A DNA stretch of 64,000 bases from Sedimentitalea nanhaiensis DSM 24252 (GTDB taxonomy: Bacteria > Pseudomonadota > Alphaproteobacteria > Rhodobacterales > Rhodobacteraceae), in assembly GCF_000473225.1 (NCBI RefSeq), contig NZ_KI421509.1, forward strand, positions 2,639,741 to 2,703,740. The letters run 5' to 3'. The notes under the pieces were generated by a model, which searched no databases, had not been told where the DNA came from, and saw only the letters and a program-made list of their open reading frames with translations. A program made the translations under genes and the position numbers. Below are positions 27,180-36,874 of the stretch, in pieces (the stretch's first letter is position 1; every line of letters starts with the position of its first letter).

Positions 27180-29978
27180 ATGAAAATCGTCTCTACCAAT
27201 GTTTTTGTCGGCCCGAATGTCTGGGCGAGTTTCCCGGTTATCCGGCATGTCATCGATTTGGGCGCGCTGGAAGACTGGCCTTCGGCGAAGATTGGTTCAG
27301 ACTATATCGACGCCCTGGTCGCGGCTCTTCCCGGCCTGGCTGAACATGGGTGTTCCTATCGCGAACCCGGTGGTTTCATCCGCCGGCTGCGAGAAGACGA
27401 AGGCACCTGGCTGGGCCATGTGCTTGAGCATTGCGCTATCGAAGTGCAGAATGCCGCCGGTACAGAGGTGACCTTTGGGCGGACCCGCGGCACCGGCGTG
27501 CCTGGGCAATACAACATGGTCTACGCGTATCGGCAGCGCGATGTTGGCCTGGAAGCGGGCAAGCTGGCGATGCGGCTGCTCATGCATCTGCTGCCACCGG
27601 CGATCAGGCAACAGGTCGAATATGACTTTGATTCTGATTTCGATTGGGAGGATGAACTGCGCAGCTTTGTACTGCGGGCGCAGCGCAAGGAATTCGGCCC
27701 TTCGACCGGATCGCTGGTCAAGGCTGCCGTGGATCGCGACATTCCCTGGATCCGGCTGAACGAAGGCTCTCTGGTGCAATTTGGTCACGGCAAATACCAG
27801 CAGCGCATCCAGGCCACGATCACTTCGGAAACCAAACACATCGCGGTCGAAATTTCCTGCGACAAGGAAGATACCCACAACCTGTTGAACGATCTCGGCC
27901 TGCCGGTGCCCCAGCAACGCATGGTCTATTCCGCCAGCGAAGCGGTTCGGGCCGCGCGACGGATCGGGCACCCGGTTGTGATCAAGCCGCTGGATGCCAA
28001 CCACGGCCGTGGCGTGTCGATCAATCTGAACACCGACGAAGAGGTCGAAGCCGGTTTCGCCGAAGCCAAAGAGCATTCGCGCAGCCGTGCCATTCTGGTC
28101 GAGAGCTTTGTCACCGGGTTCGATCACCGCATGCTGGTGGTGAACAATAAACTGGTCGCCGTGGCCAAGAGGGTGCCCGGCCATGTGGTCGGCGATGGCA
28201 CGCATACGATTTCCGAGCTGGTCGATATCGTGAACCAGGACCCTAGGCGCGGCATCGGACACGAAAAGGTGCTGACCATGCTGGAGATCGACAATCAGGC
28301 CAAGCGGCTGATCGATGAGGCGGGTCTGACGACGGACTCGGTTCTGCCGGATGGCGAAGTCTTCTATCTGCGCTCGACAGCGAACCTGTCCACCGGGGGG
28401 ACAGCGATCGATCTGACCGATGTGGTGCATCCGGACAACCGCGATATGGCCGAACGGGCGATCATGGCGGTTGGATTGGACGTCGGCGGAGTCGACTTTC
28501 TGATCGACGATATCACCGAATCCTACAAGGATATCGGCGGCGCCATCGTCGAGGTGAACGCTGCGCCTGGATTTCGTATGCATGTCGCCCCGTCCGAGGG
28601 CCAGCCGCGCGATGTTTCGGGTGCGGTAATCGACATGCTGTTCCCGCCGGGGCGGCAGACCCGCATCCCGATTGCCGCGATCACGGGCACCAACGGCAAG
28701 ACCACGACGTCGCGCATGTTGGCCCATATCATGAAGGCCGGCGGCAAGATCGTCGGAATGACCTCGACCGACGGGGTCTATGTCGACGGCAAGCTGAGCG
28801 TGAAGGGCGACATGACCGGGCCGAAATCGGCCCAGATCGTACTGCGCGATCCGGCGGTGGATTTTGCCGTGATGGAAACCGCGCGCGGGGGGCTGGTGCG
28901 CAGCGGGTTGGGGTATCAGCGCTCGAACGTGGCGGCCTGTCTGAACGTGTCTGCCGATCACCTGGGTCTGGGCGGGATCGAAACCGTCGAGGAACTGGCC
29001 GTGGTCAAGCGCGTGGTGGTGGAAAGCGCCACGGAGACCGCCGTGTTGAACGCCGATGACATCAACTGTCTGAAAATGGCGGATTACGCGGATGTGGACT
29101 CGATCTTTTATGTCACGCTGAACGCGGCTCACAGTCTGGTCAAGGAGCACATCAAGACGGGCGGCAAGGCGATCGTGCTTGAACAGGGCATGAACGGCGA
29201 CATGCTGACGATCTATGACAAGGGACTGCACATGCCGGTGCTGTGGTCGCATCTGATGCCGTCCACTCTGGAAGGCAAGGCGATGCACAATGTGCAAAAC
29301 GCCATGTTCGCCGCCGCCATGGCCTATAGTTTCGGTGTCGATCTGGACAACATCCGACACGGGTTGCGCACATTCGACACCAGCTATTTCCAGGCTCCGG
29401 GCCGGACCAATGTGTTTGATGAGCATCCGTTCAAGGTGATCCTGGACTATGCGCACAACCCAGCTGCCTTTGGTGTAATGGCCGATATGGTCGAGCGGAT
29501 GGATGTGGCGGGGCGCCGGATGGTTGTGGTTTCCGTGCCCGGCGACCGCCGTGACCAGGATGTGGCCGACGCGGCGCGGATTCTTGCGGGGCATTTCGAT
29601 CGGTATATTTGCAAGGCTGATGACAACCGTCGCGGGCGCGGCGAGGACGAGATCCCGCAGATGCTGCGGCGGGAACTGATCGCCAACGGGGTTTCCGAGG
29701 ACGCGATCACAGTCATACCAGACGAAGTGTCAGCGGTCGCAACCGCACTCGAAATGGCTGAACCCGGCGATCTTCTGATGATCTTTGGCGATGACAGCCC
29801 ACGGTGCTGGAAGCAGATCATCTATTTCAACGCCGCCAATCAGAAGAAAGCCGCAGCAGAGCCCGCAGCGCAAACTGTGCCGGTGCCTTTCGAAGAGATG
29901 TTCGAAGCCGATCAGGCTCTGGTGCGTGATGAACGCGGCGTTCGGTTGGCCCGTGACGTCAGCGAAAACGCCGATTGA
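27180..29978 (+). CDS. cphA: Cyanophycin synthetase
   Basis: 932 residues with the full CphA1 layout. The N-domain (1-210) includes LGHVLEHCAIE at 79-88, a possible metal-site motif, and QFGHGKYQQRI. The ATP-grasp domain (about 222-488; HPVVIKPLDANHGRGVS, IVEVNAAPGFRMH) extends the poly-Asp backbone. The Mur-ligase half (P-loop ITGTNGKTTTSRM at about 501-513; LDYAHNPAAFGVM near the C-terminus) joins Arg to the side chains. It would make the nitrogen-storage polymer cyanophycin. It sits 12 bases before a second Mur-ligase gene. Confidence 0.95.
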   Translation: MKIVSTNVFVGPNVWASFPVIRHVIDLGALEDWPSAKIGSDYIDALVAALPGLAEHGCSYREPGGFIRRLREDEGTWLGHVLEHCAIEVQNAAGTEVTFGRTRGTGVPGQYNMVYAYRQRDVGLEAGKLAMRLLMHLLPPAIRQQVEYDFDSDFDWEDELRSFVLRAQRKEFGPSTGSLVKAAVDRDIPWIRLNEGSLVQFGHGKYQQRIQATITSETKHIAVEISCDKEDTHNLLNDLGLPVPQQRMVYSASEAVRAARRIGHPVVIKPLDANHGRGVSINLNTDEEVEAGFAEAKEHSRSRAILVESFVTGFDHRMLVVNNKLVAVAKRVPGHVVGDGTHTISELVDIVNQDPRRGIGHEKVLTMLEIDNQAKRLIDEAGLTTDSVLPDGEVFYLRSTANLSTGGTAIDLTDVVHPDNRDMAERAIMAVGLDVGGVDFLIDDITESYKDIGGAIVEVNAAPGFRMHVAPSEGQPRDVSGAVIDMLFPPGRQTRIPIAAITGTNGKTTTSRMLAHIMKAGGKIVGMTSTDGVYVDGKLSVKGDMTGPKSAQIVLRDPAVDFAVMETARGGLVRSGLGYQRSNVAACLNVSADHLGLGGIETVEELAVVKRVVVESATETAVLNADDINCLKMADYADVDSIFYVTLNAAHSLVKEHIKTGGKAIVLEQGMNGDMLTIYDKGLHMPVLWSHLMPSTLEGKAMHNVQNAMFAAAMAYSFGVDLDNIRHGLRTFDTSYFQAPGRTNVFDEHPFKVILDYAHNPAAFGVMADMVERMDVAGRRMVVVSVPGDRRDQDVADAARILAGHFDRYICKADDNRRGRGEDEIPQMLRRELIANGVSEDAITVIPDEVSAVATALEMAEPGDLLMIFGDDSPRCWKQIIYFNAANQKKAAAEPAAQTVPVPFEEMFEADQALVRDERGVRLARDVSENAD

Positions 29979-29990
29979 TCGGGTGTGCCG

Positions 29991-31745
29991 ATGGATCGAA
30001 TCGAACAGCTTGAGAACGCGCTGCAGATCACAAGTGCGCAGACCGATACAATCCGGGTGGAAGATGTCCGCCGCCTGACCGGTCCCGGACTGCTGTGGGA
30101 TTATCCCGGCGCCGTGATGGATGTGTTTTTTGACGAGATCGATCCAGAAACCGTGGCGGATCTGTGGCACCGACACGCGCGGCGGGTGCTGGATGCGTTG
30201 GGCTGGCAGGGCGAGCATGTCATACACCGCCATTTCCAGGGCGGAAGCAACCTGGCGATTTCCGCGCCGATGGATCAGCTTTATTCGGCCATTTTTGCCG
30301 TCCAGGGTGCCTGGCATTTCTGTGCCGCCGAGCTGCTGGGGGCCGAGCCGGACCCTTTTGAGACAATGATTGCCGATATCCGCAGGGTGATGGCACAAGA
30401 GGCCAATCCTGCGCTGATCCGGCTGATCGGGGCGGCGGATGAGCATGGCATCGACATTCTGTGTGATGATGACGAGATCTCGTTGGGTCACGGCACCGGG
30501 TCGCGGGTCTGGTCTGTTGATGGATTGCCCGAGCCGGATCAAGTCGATTGGCCGACCCTTCATGACGTTCCGGTGGCCTTTATCACCGGCACCAATGGCA
30601 AGACCACCACGACGCGGCTGTGTACCGCCATTGCAACGGCGGCGGGCAAGGTCGCGGGGCTGACTTCGACCGATATGGTGCGGGTCGGCGATGACATTCT
30701 GGATCGCGGTGACTATTCCGGCCCCGGTGGTGCGCGCATGTTGTTGCGCGACCGGCGGGTTCAGATCGCCTGTCTGGAAGTGGCGCGCGGTGGCATCCTG
30801 CGGCGTGGGTTGCCAACCCGGCGGGCGCGTGTGGCCGTGGTCACCAATGTCGCCGCCGATCATCTGGGCCAATACGGGGTGAACACCGTTCCGGAATTGG
30901 CGCAGGCCAAGTTTGCGGTGCATCGGACGTTGGGCGAAAACGGCGTACTGGTGCTGAATGCGGATGACGCCCATGTGGTCGCCGAGGCCGCCAATGTCGA
31001 CAGGACAATCTGCTGGTTCGCCTTGTCGCCAGACAATCCACAAATCGCGGGCGCGTGCGCTTCAGGTCGGCCCTGTGCCTATCTGGATGGCACCGACCTG
31101 ATATTCTTTGATGGTAAGGCGGCGGAAACAATCACGTCGGTGCAGCAGGTGCCGATCACCCTGAACGGTGCGGCGCAGTATAACGTGCAGAACGCGCTGG
31201 CCGCTCTCTGTGCGAGCAAGGCGCTGGGGATGGAAGGTGCGGCGATCCGGTCGGGTCTTGCCGGGTTTCAGCCCGACGCCCGCGACAATCCGGGCCGCTG
31301 CAACGAATTTGCCCATGGCGGCGCGCGGGTGTTCGTGGATTTTGCGCATAACCCTCATTCGGTCGCTGCGGTCTGCAAAGCGCTATCGCCGCTGGAGTCG
31401 GGACGGCGGTTCATCCTGCTCAGCCATGCCGGGGATCGCTCGGATTCCGACATCCGCGATATGACCGCCACCGCTTTGAAATTCCATCCCGATGTCGTGG
31501 TGGCGGCGGAACTGGCCGGCTATCTGCGCGGGCGCGAGTTGGGCGAAGTGCCCGATCTGATCGAAACATCCGCGCTGAATGCCGGGATGACGTGCGCGCA
31601 GGTTTTGCGGGCTCGCTCGCCCTTGGAGGGGGTGAAACTCATCTTGCAACAGTTGCAACCCGGCGATTTGGCGTTGTTGCTGGTTTTGGCGGAACGGGAT
31701 GCGGTTTTTCAACTGCTGGAGGGGGGCGCGGCCCAACCATCCTGA
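29991..31745 (+). CDS. Cyanophycin-synthetase-like Mur ligase lacking the ATP-grasp domain
   Basis: 584 residues. The N-terminal ~175 residues look like a diverged CphA N-domain, ending in DEISLGHGTGSRVW, which matches the QFGHGKYQQRI segment of the neighbouring synthetase. In CphA an ATP-grasp domain follows that point; here the chain runs within about 25 residues straight into a Mur-ligase domain (P-loop ITGTNGKTTTTRL at 198-210, LEVARGGILRRGL, VTNVAADHLGQYG, FVDFAHNPHSVAA). It should form an amide bond at the cost of ATP. By analogy with CphA it may modify poly-Asp or cyanophycin side chains; that is inference. ATG at 29991 preferred over GTG at 29985. Confidence 0.85.
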   Translation: MDRIEQLENALQITSAQTDTIRVEDVRRLTGPGLLWDYPGAVMDVFFDEIDPETVADLWHRHARRVLDALGWQGEHVIHRHFQGGSNLAISAPMDQLYSAIFAVQGAWHFCAAELLGAEPDPFETMIADIRRVMAQEANPALIRLIGAADEHGIDILCDDDEISLGHGTGSRVWSVDGLPEPDQVDWPTLHDVPVAFITGTNGKTTTTRLCTAIATAAGKVAGLTSTDMVRVGDDILDRGDYSGPGGARMLLRDRRVQIACLEVARGGILRRGLPTRRARVAVVTNVAADHLGQYGVNTVPELAQAKFAVHRTLGENGVLVLNADDAHVVAEAANVDRTICWFALSPDNPQIAGACASGRPCAYLDGTDLIFFDGKAAETITSVQQVPITLNGAAQYNVQNALAALCASKALGMEGAAIRSGLAGFQPDARDNPGRCNEFAHGGARVFVDFAHNPHSVAAVCKALSPLESGRRFILLSHAGDRSDSDIRDMTATALKFHPDVVVAAELAGYLRGRELGEVPDLIETSALNAGMTCAQVLRARSPLEGVKLILQQLQPGDLALLLVLAERDAVFQLLEGGAAQPS

Positions 31746-31812
31746 TCCGTCGTGCTTGCCAAGTGCGGATGCCCGTGCGATTTTGCTGGCCTATTGCTTT
31801 CGAGGAACCGCG

Positions 31813-32793
31813 ATGCAGACCCAGACGACCACGCATTTGCCGCAGGTGATCGAACCCCGCAATCCTGGCATCGATCTGGACATGCAATGGGTGCGGGCGG
31901 TGCAGGCCAATACCTCTGCCATCGAACGCCGTGCCGCCACCCTGCCGGGGCGGCGGTCGGTCAAAAAGGACTATCAGGCCGCGTGGTTATTGCGTGCTAT
32001 CAGTTGCGTCGACCTGACGACCCTGTCCGGGGATGACACGGCCGAGCGGGTGCGCCGCCTGTGCGCCAAGGGGCGGCAACCGGTGCGGGCCGATATCCTG
32101 TCGGCTCTGGACATGCAGGGACTGACGGTCGGGGCAATCTGTGTCTATCACGACATGATCGAAACCGCCGTAGCCAGTCTGCAGGGGTCGGGTATTCCGG
32201 TCGCTGCGGTCAGCACCGGTTTTCCCGCCGGTCTGTCGCCCTTTCACCTTCGGCTGGCCGAGATCGGTGAAAGCGTGGCCGCGGGGGCGGATGAGATCGA
32301 CATCGTGATTTCGCGCCGCCACGTGCTGTCGGGCAATTGGCAGGCGCTGTATGATGAAATGCGTGCGTTCCGTCACGCCTGTGGCGAGGCGCATGTCAAG
32401 GCGATCCTGGCCACGGGTGAGTTGGGCACATTGCGCAATGTGGCGCGGGCCAGTCTGGTCTGCATGATGGCCGGGGCGGATTTCATCAAGACCTCGACCG
32501 GCAAGGAAAGCGAGAATGCGACCTTGCCGGTGACCTTGGTGATGATCCGGGCGATCCGCGAGTACTATGATCGCACCGGTTTTCGCATTGGCTATAAACC
32601 TGCGGGCGGAATATCCAAATCCAAGGATGCACTGGTCTATCTGACCCTGATCAAGGACGAGTTGGGCGATCGCTGGCTGCAACCGGATCTGTTTCGTTTT
32701 GGGGCCTCGTCGCTACTGGGCGACATCGAGCGCCAATTGGAGCATTACGTGACCGGCACCTATTCGGCGAGTTACCGCCATGCAATGGGTTAG
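31813..32793 (+). CDS. deoC: Deoxyribose-phosphate aldolase
   Basis: 326 residues. Catalytic lysines are visible: the Schiff-base Lys226 in ADFIKTSTGKESENA and Lys262 in IGYKPAGGISKS. Also SCVDLTTL and ADEIDIVISRRHVLSG. It splits 2-deoxyribose 5-phosphate into glyceraldehyde 3-phosphate and acetaldehyde. The 40-residue N-terminal extension is usual for the longer DeoC subgroup. Start at 31813 has CGAGGA upstream. The aldehyde dehydrogenase that could consume the acetaldehyde begins 49 bases later. Confidence 0.94.
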   Translation: MQTQTTTHLPQVIEPRNPGIDLDMQWVRAVQANTSAIERRAATLPGRRSVKKDYQAAWLLRAISCVDLTTLSGDDTAERVRRLCAKGRQPVRADILSALDMQGLTVGAICVYHDMIETAVASLQGSGIPVAAVSTGFPAGLSPFHLRLAEIGESVAAGADEIDIVISRRHVLSGNWQALYDEMRAFRHACGEAHVKAILATGELGTLRNVARASLVCMMAGADFIKTSTGKESENATLPVTLVMIRAIREYYDRTGFRIGYKPAGGISKSKDALVYLTLIKDELGDRWLQPDLFRFGASSLLGDIERQLEHYVTGTYSASYRHAMG

Positions 32794-32842
32794 CTTGCGC
32801 GCGGAATGCTGGATTTTGACAAATTAGGACCCGGATGACGCC

Positions 32843-35176
32843 ATGAGTGTGAAAGACATCTTTGAAACCATGGACTATGGCCCGGCACCCGAAAGCGCAT
32901 CCGAGGCCATGAGTTGGCTGGCGAAAAAGGGCCAGTTCGGGCATTTCATCGACGGTGCCTTTACCGTGCCTGGCGACGGCTTGGAAAGTCGCAACCCGGC
33001 CACCGGCGAGGTATTGGCAACGTTGACCCAGGCCACACAGGCCGATGTGGACGCGGCGGTCGTTGCTGCGCGGCGTGCGCAAGGCAAATGGGCCGCTTTG
33101 GGTGGGCACGGTCGGGCGCGGTACCTGTACGCCATCGCGCGCTTGTTGCAGAAACACAGCCGCCTGTTCGCGGTTCTGGAAACGCTGGACAATGGCAAGC
33201 CGATCCGGGAAAGCCGCGACATCGACATCCCCCTGGCGCAGCGGCATTTCTATTACCACGCCGGCATGGCGCAGTTGATGGAAGAGGCCCTGCCCGCTGC
33301 CCAACCGCTGGGCGTCTGCGGACAGATCATCCCGTGGAACTTTCCCTTGCTGATGCTGTCCTGGAAAATCACCCCGGCGCTGGCGATGGGCAATACGGTG
33401 GTGTTGAAACCGGCGGAATACACTTCGTTGACCGCATTGCTGTTTGCCGAGATCTGTCAGCAGGCGGGCCTGCCAAAGGGCGTGGTCAATATCGTCACCG
33501 GCGACGGGGCGGTGGGCGAAATGATCGTGGCCTCCGATGTGGACAAGATCGCCTTTACCGGCTCGACCTCGGTCGGGCGCAAGATCCGAGAGGCGACTGC
33601 GGGCAGTGGCAAGGCGCTGACGCTCGAACTGGGTGGCAAGAGCCCGTATATCGTGTTTGATGACGCGGATATCGACAGCGCCATCGAGGGGTTGGTCGAT
33701 GCGATCTGGTTCAATCAGGGTCAGGTCTGCTGTGCCGGATCGCGCCTGTTGGTGCAGGAAAGCATCGCCGAAGAGTTCCACAAACGCCTGCGCACCCGCA
33801 TGGACAAGCTGCGCATTGGCGATCCTTTGGACAAATGTATCGACGTCGGTGCGGTGGTTGATCCGGTGCAACTGGACACGATCACGCAGATGGTTGCGGA
33901 AAATACAGCCGGTCACCGCCATGTCGCGGCGGTACCGTTGCCCGAAAAGGGGTGTTTCTATCCGCCCACGCTGATCTCGGGGCTGGGGCCAGCCGACCCG
34001 CTGATGCAGGAAGAGATCTTTGGCCCGGTTCTGGTCAGTTGCACCTTTCGCACGCCCGAAGAAGCCGTGGCGCTGGCCAACAACACGCGCTATGGGCTGG
34101 CCGCGACGCTATGGACGGAAAACGTCAATCTGGCGCTGGACATCGCACCGAAACTGGTGGCCGGGGTGGTGTGGGTCAACGCAACGAACCTGTTCGACGC
34201 GGCGGCCGGGTTCGGGGGTGTGCGCGAAAGCGGTTTTGGCCGAGAAGGCGGATGGGAAGGGCTGCGCGCCTATACCCGCACCAAGGACAAGACCAGGGCG
34301 CTGACCCGGATCGCCCCCCTTAACGGTGCGGGTGCCGCGCAGGATATCATTGACCGCACCGCCAAGATGTATGTTGGCGGCAAGCAGGCCCGCCCCGACA
34401 GCGGGTATTCCAGCGCGGTTTTCGGCAAGTCCGGCGCGTTGTTGGGCCATGTCGGGCAAGGTAGCCGCAAGGATGTGCGCAATGCCGTCGAAGCGGCGCA
34501 AGGCGCAGCGGGGTGGGGCGGGAACACCGGTCACCTGCGGGCGCAGATCCTGTATTACATCGCCGAGAACCTTGCGGCGCGGGCCGATGAATTCGCCAGT
34601 CGTATCGACGCGATGAAAGGCGGACGGCAGGGCGCAAAAGAGGTTGAGGCCAGCATTCAGCGCCTGTTTTCCGCTGCGGCCTGGGCCGACAAATACGATG
34701 GTCAGGTGCATTCGGTGCCGATCCGCGGTGTCGCGCTGGCCATGAAAGAGCCGGTGGGTATCATCGGTGCGCTTTGCGCGGACGAGGCCCCGCTGCTGGG
34801 TCTGGTTTCGGTGATGGCCCCGGCCATCGCCATGGGTAACCGTGTGGTTCTGGCGGCCAGCGAGCCATACCCATTGGCGGCGACGGATTTCTATCAGGTT
34901 CTGGACACTTCTGACGTACCGGGTGGCGTCGTCAACATCCTGACTGGCGCACATGCGGATCTGGCCCCGACGCTGGCCGCGCACCTGAACGTGGATGCAG
35001 TCTGGAGCTTTTCCTCGACCGACCTGTCGGCGGACATCGAACGGGCAAGCGCGGGCAATCTGAAACGGACCTGGGTGAACAACGGGCAGGCTGTGGACTG
35101 GTTCAAACCCCGAACCGCGCAATTCCTGGCCCAGGCAACCGAGATCAAGACCATCTGGGTGCCTTACGGCGAATGA
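32843..35176 (+). CDS. ALDH16-like double-domain aldehyde dehydrogenase
   Basis: 777 residues containing two ALDH domains in tandem. Domain 1 (about 30-500) is complete: [21 protein letters not shown], the Glu of [11 protein letters not shown] (Glu262) and the nucleophile Cys296 in [12 protein letters not shown]. Domain 2 (about 505-777) starts again with [13 protein letters not shown] and keeps GIIGALC and GVVNILTG but has no catalytic Cys or Glu motif. This is the layout of ALDH16, where the second domain is a pseudoenzyme. Following deoC, it likely oxidises acetaldehyde to acetate with NAD. Confidence 0.9.
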   Translation: MSVKDIFETMDYGPAPESASEAMSWLAKKGQFGHFIDGAFTVPGDGLESRNPATGEVLATLTQATQADVDAAVVAARRAQGKWAALGGHGRARYLYAIARLLQKHSRLFAVLETLDNGKPIRESRDIDIPLAQRHFYYHAGMAQLMEEALPAAQPLGVCGQIIPWNFPLLMLSWKITPALAMGNTVVLKPAEYTSLTALLFAEICQQAGLPKGVVNIVTGDGAVGEMIVASDVDKIAFTGSTSVGRKIREATAGSGKALTLELGGKSPYIVFDDADIDSAIEGLVDAIWFNQGQVCCAGSRLLVQESIAEEFHKRLRTRMDKLRIGDPLDKCIDVGAVVDPVQLDTITQMVAENTAGHRHVAAVPLPEKGCFYPPTLISGLGPADPLMQEEIFGPVLVSCTFRTPEEAVALANNTRYGLAATLWTENVNLALDIAPKLVAGVVWVNATNLFDAAAGFGGVRESGFGREGGWEGLRAYTRTKDKTRALTRIAPLNGAGAAQDIIDRTAKMYVGGKQARPDSGYSSAVFGKSGALLGHVGQGSRKDVRNAVEAAQGAAGWGGNTGHLRAQILYYIAENLAARADEFASRIDAMKGGRQGAKEVEASIQRLFSAAAWADKYDGQVHSVPIRGVALAMKEPVGIIGALCADEAPLLGLVSVMAPAIAMGNRVVLAASEPYPLAATDFYQVLDTSDVPGGVVNILTGAHADLAPTLAAHLNVDAVWSFSSTDLSADIERASAGNLKRTWVNNGQAVDWFKPRTAQFLAQATEIKTIWVPYGE

Positions 35177-35560
35177 ATGTGAGGGGTAGGCGACCCTGAC
35201 AATGGACTTTGCGGACCAGACAGCGCCGCCAGCCGCAGTCGGGGCAAGGTGAATGTCACGGTTGCAGTCCTGAAAACCGCCGGCGCACCCGAGGCCATTG
35301 GCACGAACTTTGATGTGGCGACGCATCCACCTGACCGCCGGACTGACCTAATTTCACGCCGCCCCGGGCGACTTCGATGTTCTGGTCTCTCCTGTGCTGC
35401 GGACAAGTTTCCCGCCTGAACATGGCGGCCTATGTCTGCGGCGCAGTGCTGCCGGTCGATGGCGCGCTCAGCGAACGTGGCGCGGGCTGGCTGGGCAGGC
35501 ATATGGGCGACATGCCGTGCGCGATGCCGGACACTTGCACCGACTGATCTGGCACCTGTC
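35177..35560. other. Gene-poor stretch with degraded coding sequence
   Basis: 384 bases between the aldehyde dehydrogenase and the M16 peptidase genes with no intact gene. The right-hand part holds an SDR C-terminal remnant (entered separately). A short conceptual piece near 35246-35338 (VNVTVAVLKTAGAPEAIG) also looks like old coding sequence, in a different frame context, broken by stops. Confidence 0.55.
35395..35547 (+). pseudogene. Remnant of a short-chain dehydrogenase C-terminus
   Basis: Frame from about 35422 to the stop at 35547 reads MAAYVCGAVLPVDGALS, which matches the C-terminal (Y/F)VTGAVLPVDGG segment of classical SDRs, followed by a tail GAGWLGRHMGD. No Rossmann motif or YxxxK is found upstream in any frame, so only the end of the gene survives. 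The degraded 150 bases before it probably belong to the same lost gene. Confidence 0.5.
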
Positions 35561-36874
35561 TCAGTTGGTGGTTTCCTCGATGCCGACAGGCTGACCGACC
35601 ACGACAAACCGTAGCCCGTCAGGGTCGAGCAACTCGGCAGCCACGCGGTTCACATCTTCGACCGTCACCGCATCAATCTGATCGTTGCGTGTCGCGATAT
35701 AGTCGATGGGCAGGCCGTCCATCTGCATCCCGGCCAGAATGCTGGCAATCTGTCCGTTGCCGTCAAAACGCAGCGGATAGGCACCGGTCAGATAGGTCTT
35801 GGCGGCTTCGACTTCTTCCTCGGTCACGCCTTGGGTTGCGGCCTTGATCCACTCTTGTCGGATCACGCTCATCGCCTCGCCGATCCGGTCATTGGCCGAG
35901 GCCACGCTGCCAAGGTAGACCGCTGCAAGATCTTTGGGGGCGAGATAGGAATAGACGCCATAGGTCAGCCCGCGCTTTTCGCGCACCTCGTTCATCAGCC
36001 GGCTTTCGAACGAGCCGCCGCCCAGCACCTGATTGAGTACATATGCCGCGAAAAAATCCGGGTTCTTCCGCTCGATACCGCGTTGGCCAAAAATGGCGAC
36101 GGATTGCGGTGTGTCAAAATCGACAATGGTGACGCCGCCGGTCAGCTGAACATCGGCAGCGCCGGGGATCGCGCGGCCGGTGGCCGGAAGATCGCCCAGA
36201 AGTTTGTCGATCAGCGCCCCCAATTCCTCGGGCGTGATGTCACCCACCGCGCCGATATACAGACGGTCACGGGCAAACACGTCACGATGCGCCTGCTGCA
36301 GATCCTCGCGCGTCAGGGCCGAAACCGACTCGATCGTACCTTCGCCGTCCGAGCCATAGGGGTGGTCACCGAAGGCGCGTTTGGAGAAAGTCTGGCGCGC
36401 AATGCTGTCAGGGTTCTTGGTATCGTTCTGCAGCGACGCGATCACCTGCGCCCGGACCCGTTCGACGGCGTCCGGATCGAACCGGGGCGAATGGATCGCA
36501 TCACGCAGCAACGCCAACACCTGATCGCGGTTCTCGGTCAGGAAACGGGCCGAAATCGATACGGAATCGTCGCTGGCATCAAAACTGAAAGAGGCGGCCA
36601 GCGATTCCAGAGCGCGGGCGAATTCGCGCGAATCCAGTTCCGAGGCGCCTTCCTCCAGCAGAGCGGTCATCAGATAGACCGCGCCACGCTTTCCAGGGGC
36701 ATCCAGCGTGGTGCCGCCTCGAAAGCGAAGCTCCAGCGCGGTGAACGGAATAGAATGTTCCTCGACCAGCCAGGCGTCGATTCCCGCGGGGGTGGTGATG
36801 TCTTGAATTTTGACCTCGGCCAACGCAGGAAGCGACAGGGCCAGCCATGCCAGAGCGGCGCATACCAGTTTCAT
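35561..36874 (-). CDS. M16-family peptidase-like protein without the zinc motif
   Basis: 437 residues with a Sec signal (MKLVCAALAWLALSLPALA). The fold is M16 (DLP... region: HSIPFTALELRFRGGTTLDAPG, in part; later RGLTYGVYSYL), but where active members have HxxEH this one reads AVYLMTALLEEGA, so the metal ligands are absent. It is expected to pair with the active subunit encoded immediately upstream, like the alpha/beta arrangement of mitochondrial processing peptidase. Its start overlaps the previous stop by four bases. Confidence 0.9.
   Translation of the reverse strand: MKLVCAALAWLALSLPALAEVKIQDITTPAGIDAWLVEEHSIPFTALELRFRGGTTLDAPGKRGAVYLMTALLEEGASELDSREFARALESLAASFSFDASDDSVSISARFLTENRDQVLALLRDAIHSPRFDPDAVERVRAQVIASLQNDTKNPDSIARQTFSKRAFGDHPYGSDGEGTIESVSALTREDLQQAHRDVFARDRLYIGAVGDITPEELGALIDKLLGDLPATGRAIPGAADVQLTGGVTIVDFDTPQSVAIFGQRGIERKNPDFFAAYVLNQVLGGGSFESRLMNEVREKRGLTYGVYSYLAPKDLAAVYLGSVASANDRIGEAMSVIRQEWIKAATQGVTEEEVEAAKTYLTGAYPLRFDGNGQIASILAGMQMDGLPIDYIATRNDQIDAVTVEDVNRVAAELLDPDGLRFVVVGQPVGIEETTN

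Noticed and set aside
25915-31745. Genomic island inserted at tRNA-Val
   Set aside because: No integrase and no repeat of the tRNA 3' end was found in the window, so it is kept only as a question in the findings.
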